Shown in pieces: positions 32,343 through 34,737 of a stretch of 34,737 nucleotides of DNA; positions within the stretch are counted from its first letter, which is position 1; each line of letters starts with the position of its first letter. A program made the translations under genes and the position numbers. The DNA lies in contig JAAXZS010000022.1 in the NCBI GenBank assembly GCA_012719745.1, positions 1 to 34,737 of the forward strand. Direction: 5' to 3'. Under the pieces are notes generated by a model. The model had not been told where the DNA came from. It worked only from the letters and a program-made list of their open reading frames with translations, and searched no databases. Source of the stretch: Clostridiales bacterium (GTDB lineage Bacteria > Bacillota > Clostridia > Oscillospirales > Oscillospiraceae).

Positions 32343-33508
32343 ATATCACCGCTCCCCTCACCTGTTCCAAGGTAGAAATCAGACATATTACCGAGGGCAT
32401 CACCAGAATTATCCAATGCACCAGAGAAAACCGCCTTATACAAGAAATCAAGCAACTTACCGCCGACACCGAGCAAATCACCAGACAAATCAACAACGGA
32501 CTTTGTATTGCCCTCCGGGTCAGTCACATAAAATACATTGTATTTATCGCTGGTATTCGTGATATTCACAACAGTGTTATCAATACTGGTAGTTACACCA
32601 GTAGACATAGTATCAAGCTTAGCCATAAGGGCAGACTGCAAAACATCTATACGAGAAATAACATCCGAATTATCAACCGTCCAATTATTAGTAACAGTAC
32701 CAGAGCCAGTACTACCAAGAGCCTGAATAGACTGGTTAATAGTCGTAAGTGAAGTAGTCAAATTGTCATTTAAAAGGAAATACGATGCACGAACCATAGT
32801 ATTAGTGGATTCAGAAGCACTAGTAATCCGTGAAAGCAAACTATTGATTGAATCATGCAATAAATTATAAATCCGATCAATATGAGTAATATTATTCGTC
32901 CCATTTACACCAATCATATTTAAGTAATAGGGCAAGCCAGTTTCACCATTTTGCAACCACAAATACGTTGCGCGCACAATAGTTATCGTATCCTCAGAAG
33001 CAGTTACAATCCTTGCCAAAAAAGGCCTGAATGTATCATTCAAAAGGTTATAAAGTTGCTGCAACTTATTAGAAACGATATCAAGTTTACTGGAAACAGA
33101 GGACAAAGAACTATCCAAATAACCAAGAATTCGATTAACAACGGGAAGAGTAGCGTTTTCAGGACAAACATAGACATAACCAGATGAAGAACCGACGACA
33201 GAATAAGTACCACCAAGAATTGAAGAAGTAGAAGCACGAACAACATAACAATTAGAAACAGAGTTAAAAACAACTGAAGCAGAAACGTTAGAATCAGAAG
33301 AATTTAAAGAAACAGCAATTTGCGAAAGAGAATCATATGAAATATTATTATAATAATCATAAGAAGCAGAAGGCGGACTAAGATTAATAGCGTAATAATT
33401 ACCAACAGGAAATTTACCCGACGTAGAATAAGCAGCGTGAGCAGTGACAGCACAAAAAGAAACCGTCAAAAAAACGACAAAGAATATAGAAAAAAGACGA
33501 GATTTCAC
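32330..33508 (-). CDS. Secreted fibre-like protein with internal duplication (candidate adsorption protein)
   Basis: 392 aa from GTG 33508, chosen because GGGGGTG lies just upstream and it puts the signal peptide first (VKSRLFSIFFVVFLTVSFCA, cleavage at AHA-A near 25). Residues 26-120 are beta-rich, Ser/Tyr/Asn-rich, with C87 and C115 as a likely disulfide. Residues 125-300 are heptad-like. A duplication is clear: about 152-188 (LYNLLNDTFRPFLARI, TASEDT, VRATY) and 213-249 (IYNLLHDSINSLLSRI, SASEST, VRASY). No C-terminal membrane helix. It fits a virion tip or receptor-binding protein, or a secreted adhesin. Confidence 0.75.
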   Translation of the reverse strand: MKSRLFSIFFVVFLTVSFCAVTAHAAYSTSGKFPVGNYYAINLSPPSASYDYYNNISYDSLSQIAVSLNSSDSNVSASVVFNSVSNCYVVRASTSSILGGTYSVVGSSSGYVYVCPENATLPVVNRILGYLDSSLSSVSSKLDIVSNKLQQLYNLLNDTFRPFLARIVTASEDTITIVRATYLWLQNGETGLPYYLNMIGVNGTNNITHIDRIYNLLHDSINSLLSRITSASESTNTMVRASYFLLNDNLTTSLTTINQSIQALGSTGSGTVTNNWTVDNSDVISRIDVLQSALMAKLDTMSTGVTTSIDNTVVNITNTSDKYNVFYVTDPEGNTKSVVDLSGDLLGVGGKLLDFLYKAVFSGALDNSGDALGNMSDFYLGTGEGSGDIWGS

Positions 33509-33509
33509 A

Positions 33510-33537
33510 TTGACACCCCCACAAAATATGATATACT
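33510..33537 (+). promoter_or_regulatory. Strong plus-strand promoter inside the element
   Basis: TTGACA (33510-33515), 16 bp, TATACT (33532-33537). It points away from the fibre gene, whose GTG is 1 bp outside the -35. Confidence 0.78.
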
Positions 33538-33565
33538 GGAAAAAACAGGAAAGAAGGATTTTCAA

Positions 33566-33718
33566 ATGTTTAAAGCAAAAAAAGAACACAAAGCAATAAA
33601 AGAAAAAATGGATAATTACAAAAAAAACGAAAAACTACTTTCCCAAAATGCAAAATCAGAATTTGAAAAAGCAATAGAAGCCAATAAAGAGTTACAAAAA
33701 CAACTGAAAATTATATAA
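33566..33718 (+). CDS. Lys-rich 50-aa coiled-coil protein, opposite strand
   Basis: MFKAKKEHKAIKEKMDNYKK start, then SEFEKAIEANKELQKQLKII end. GAAAGAAGGA precedes ATG 33566, a near-consensus promoter lies upstream and a terminator follows, making a complete gene unit against the direction of the other element genes. The high Lys content partly follows from the A-rich strand. Could be a DNA-binding or repressor-like regulator; no family recognised. Confidence 0.6.
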   Translation: MFKAKKEHKAIKEKMDNYKKNEKLLSQNAKSEFEKAIEANKELQKQLKII

Positions 33719-33724
33719 TTCTAC

Positions 33725-33748
33725 CCCCGGCTATGGCCGGGGATTTTT
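33725..33748 (+). terminator. Terminator of the 50-aa gene
   Basis: CCCCGGC, TATG loop, GCCGGGG, ATTTTTG. On the other strand there is no U-run. Confidence 0.85.
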
Positions 33749-33779
33749 GTTACCCTGAGCCATACGACTAACAGCACAA

Positions 33780-34010
33780 TCACGGTAACGGCAATCCCAA
33801 CGGTGTTTCTATAGCCTTTTTACGGGCACAGGCTTCACAATCAACAAGATTGCAGTATTTTCCAGCGCGTGGACAGTTTATAATTTCTGCAATTTCCCGA
33901 AAATGCTTTTTGCGATTTACCTCCATTTGATTTGCACTATTTAGGCGCATTTGCTTGTTATACTCCCCATAGTATTTCTTCCAACCTCTTATCAAATCAG
34001 CTTTAGGCAT
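33780..34010 (-). CDS. 76-aa basic protein with Cys cluster
   Basis: Lys/Arg-rich N-terminal helices (KADLIRGWKKYYGEYNKQMR), then a metal-site-like pattern INCPRAGKYCNLVDCEACAR (C-x6-C-x4-C-x2-C) and a short tail. It could be a zinc-binding DNA or ssDNA-binding protein, in the place where filamentous phages carry pV; inference. The ribosome site GGGGGAG (34016-34022) lies in a small hairpin. Confidence 0.65.
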   Translation of the reverse strand: MPKADLIRGWKKYYGEYNKQMRLNSANQMEVNRKKHFREIAEIINCPRAGKYCNLVDCEACARKKAIETPLGLPLP

Positions 34011-34015
34011 TAATA

Positions 34016-34036
34016 CTCCCCCGGCAATAAACGGGG
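34016..34036 (-). promoter_or_regulatory. Hairpin that hides the ribosome site of the 76-aa gene
   Basis: CCCCG (34019-34023), 8-nt loop, CGGGG (34032-34036). The minus-strand GGGGGAG ribosome site overlaps the stem, so translation may be damped or coupled. Confidence 0.45.
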
Positions 34037-34056
34037 ATTCTTTTAGTAAGAAGTGA

Positions 34057-34070
34057 CCGCCGAAAGGCGG
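34057..34070. other. Small hairpin directly after the 53-aa gene
   Basis: CCGCC, 4-nt loop, GGCGG, beginning at the base after the stop. There is no U-run on the minus strand, so mRNA stabilisation is as likely as termination. Confidence 0.5.
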
Positions 34071-34232
34071 TTATTTCTTTTTTTCAGACATGCGAAAAGA
34101 ACGAAACCAATGAACAACATCAATAAAAATTTCAAAGGCCACAAGAAGAACAATAGAAGCACCGCCGACAAGAAAAGCAGCAAGAGAAACTGAACACAGC
34201 ACATTTAAAAAAGAAACATTCAAAAAAGACAT
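34071..34232 (-). CDS. 53-aa single-TM protein, candidate coat protein
   Basis: MSFLNVSFLNVLCSVSLAAF then LVGGASIVLLVAF, ending with a basic tail (HWFRSFRMSEKKK). One membrane helix and a positive C-terminus match the layout of filamentous-phage coat proteins, though the acidic N-terminal helix of a typical major coat is missing, so a minor coat or membrane-anchor role is equally possible. GGAG precedes ATG 34232. Confidence 0.6.
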   Translation of the reverse strand: MSFLNVSFLNVLCSVSLAAFLVGGASIVLLVAFEIFIDVVHWFRSFRMSEKKK

Positions 34233-34246
34233 ATACAAAACTCCAA

Positions 34247-34351
34247 TCATTGCCGAGCCACACGGAGAAGATAAGCATACTGCTCTTGCGATATGCGATC
34301 ATTCATGGCAGCAGCCGCAAGGAGGGAACCAACAAGAGCAGGTTCATCCAT
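34247..34351 (-). CDS. 34-aa protein
   Basis: MDEPALVGSLLAAAAMNDRI then SQEQYAYLLRVARQ. AAGGTGG precedes ATG 34351 and its stop is 14 bp from the next start. A short helical Ala-rich protein; real coding is plausible but not proven. Function unknown. Confidence 0.45.
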   Translation of the reverse strand: MDEPALVGSLLAAAAMNDRISQEQYAYLLRVARQ

Positions 34352-34395
34352 AAAACCACCTTGAAAGTGCACATTCAAAAGAAAGTTCTTTGTTC

Positions 34396-34429
34396 CCCGC
34401 CCCACTTGCTTGAAACAAGCTGGGGCGGG
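34396..34429. other. Strong hairpin after Rep: origin, packaging signal or terminator
   Basis: CCCGCCCCA-CTTG, 7-nt loop, CAAG-C-TGGGGCGGG: 13 pairs with a single bulged C, GC-rich in AT-rich DNA. No U-run on either side. In CRESS and filamentous replicons, such hairpins mark the nick or packaging site. Confidence 0.6.
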
Positions 34430-34435
34430 AGATCA

Positions 34436-34737
34436 TCACAAAGAACACTGAACAGGAGCGCCAACCATAGAATCAGACCAACGATACCGGTCAACATAAG
34501 CTTGTACACCGCTATAATCAGTCACACGCCCACCAGCTTCATACTCACGCACGATATGAATACGGCGATAGAAAGCCATGCGACTTGCACGGTCAACATT
34601 CGCATACTGTTCATCGGGCGGAACGTTGGTAATGATAAACACCTTTGTATAGCAAGCCTGACGATTAAAATACCGACAGGGGAGCAAGAGCGGGTAACCG
34701 TCCAGATAATTGAGCATATCGCCATGCTTCAAGCCAC
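34436..34737 (-). CDS. CRESS-type replication initiator (Rep), C-terminal part
   Basis: The frame is open to the window edge (…G-L-K-H-G-D-M-L-N), so only the last 100 residues are seen. They match the end of the superfamily 3 helicase domain of circular Rep-encoding ssDNA replicons: YLDGYPLLLPCRYFN, motif C-like KVFIITNVPPDEQY, and the Arg-finger region FYRRIHIVREY. The N-terminal HUH nickase domain must lie outside. Rep would start rolling-circle replication of the excised circle. Confidence 0.8.
   Translation of the reverse strand, partial: GLKHGDMLNYLDGYPLLLPCRYFNRQACYTKVFIITNVPPDEQYANVDRASRMAFYRRIHIVREYEAGGRVTDYSGVQAYVDRYRWSDSMVGAPVQCSL

Larger units (their letters stand above)
32130..34737 (-). 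mobile_element. Integrated CRESS-Rep / filamentous-phage-like element, right part outside window
   Basis: From about 32140 the DNA turns AT-rich with strong A excess on the plus strand (T excess on the coding strand, as in ssDNA phages). Genes are short, packed and nearly all on the minus strand. Content: Rep C-terminus, small proteins, single-TM protein, secreted fibre-like protein, pVI-like membrane protein. The left limit lies between the host ribosome site at 32121 and the last element stop at 32145. No integrase and no direct repeat can be shown, because the other end is not in the window. Confidence 0.75.

Noticed and set aside
34300-34372. Alternative 23-residue hydrophobic frame starting at MCTFKVVLW on the minus strand
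   Set aside because: It has no ribosome site and overlaps the better-supported 34-aa gene in another frame.
1-34737. CRISPR arrays, tRNA or rRNA genes, IS elements
   Set aside because: No regularly spaced repeats, no tRNA cloverleaf or rRNA signature, and no transposase motif were seen on either strand by eye.

Overview
The window reads as chromosome of a spore-forming, anaerobic, fairly GC-rich low-GC-phylum relative (Clostridia, most like Oscillospiraceae or a near family). The grounds are two alpha/beta-type small acid-soluble spore proteins, a GerA/SpoVAF-type germinant-receptor protein, an electron-bifurcating NfnAB pair, a tryptophan T-box, many short conserved clostridial proteins and strong AGGAGG-type ribosome sites. 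The last 2.6 kb (from about 32140) are different: AT-rich, strongly strand-skewed and densely packed with small genes. This is the near end of an integrated mobile element that runs off the window.

Layout. 1-1750: the tail of an Rrf2-type regulator coupled to an RclA-type flavin disulfide reductase (oxidant/copper stress). 2038-2982: LysR-type regulator with a dyad in front of its promoter. 3011-4408: DUF2156-GNAT fusion. 4403-6155: a 62-aa protein and a GerA/SpoVAF-like membrane protein, each with a forespore-type (SigG-like) promoter. 6216-7955: orphan peptide-binding lipoprotein. 7995-9332: a trigger-factor paralog whose ribosome-docking loop is degenerate. 9413-10776: PAP2 phosphatase and Crp/Fnr regulator. 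10808-13198: nfnA-nfnB. 13208-15453: radical SAM protein, DUF5662 protein and an unknown protein. 15530-19305: amino-sugar operon (hexosamine-kinase-like, ROK-like kinase, NagA). 19332-21521: two nearly identical spore DNA-protecting proteins on either side of pepD. 21608-22141: a small coiled-coil protein behind a perfect 10-bp dyad that overlaps its -10. 22180-27606: a minus-strand carbohydrate operon (GH1, GH13, GPH symporter, a 55-aa DUF6472 protein, alpha/beta hydrolase). 27767-29402: tandem-OB SSB-like protein and a divergent radical SAM protein. 29411-31245: T-box(Trp) and a TrpB2-type tryptophan synthase beta chain. 31244-32106: three small minus-strand genes that look spore related.

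The element (about 32140 to the window end) encodes, on the minus strand in order, the C-terminus of a CRESS-type Rep (superfamily 3 helicase end), a strong hairpin, a 34-aa protein, a 53-aa single-TM protein, a 76-aa Cys-containing protein, a 392-aa secreted fibre-like protein with an internal duplication, and a 65-aa membrane protein. One 50-aa Lys-rich gene with its own promoter and terminator runs the other way. A eukaryotic-virus-like Rep joined to a gene order resembling filamentous-phage structural modules (small coat, adsorption protein, pVI-like) is the most interesting signal here. The expected assembly ATPase (pI/Zot type) is not inside the window and should lie beyond position 34737 if the idea is right.

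All identifications come from reading the sequence and family knowledge; no search was run.
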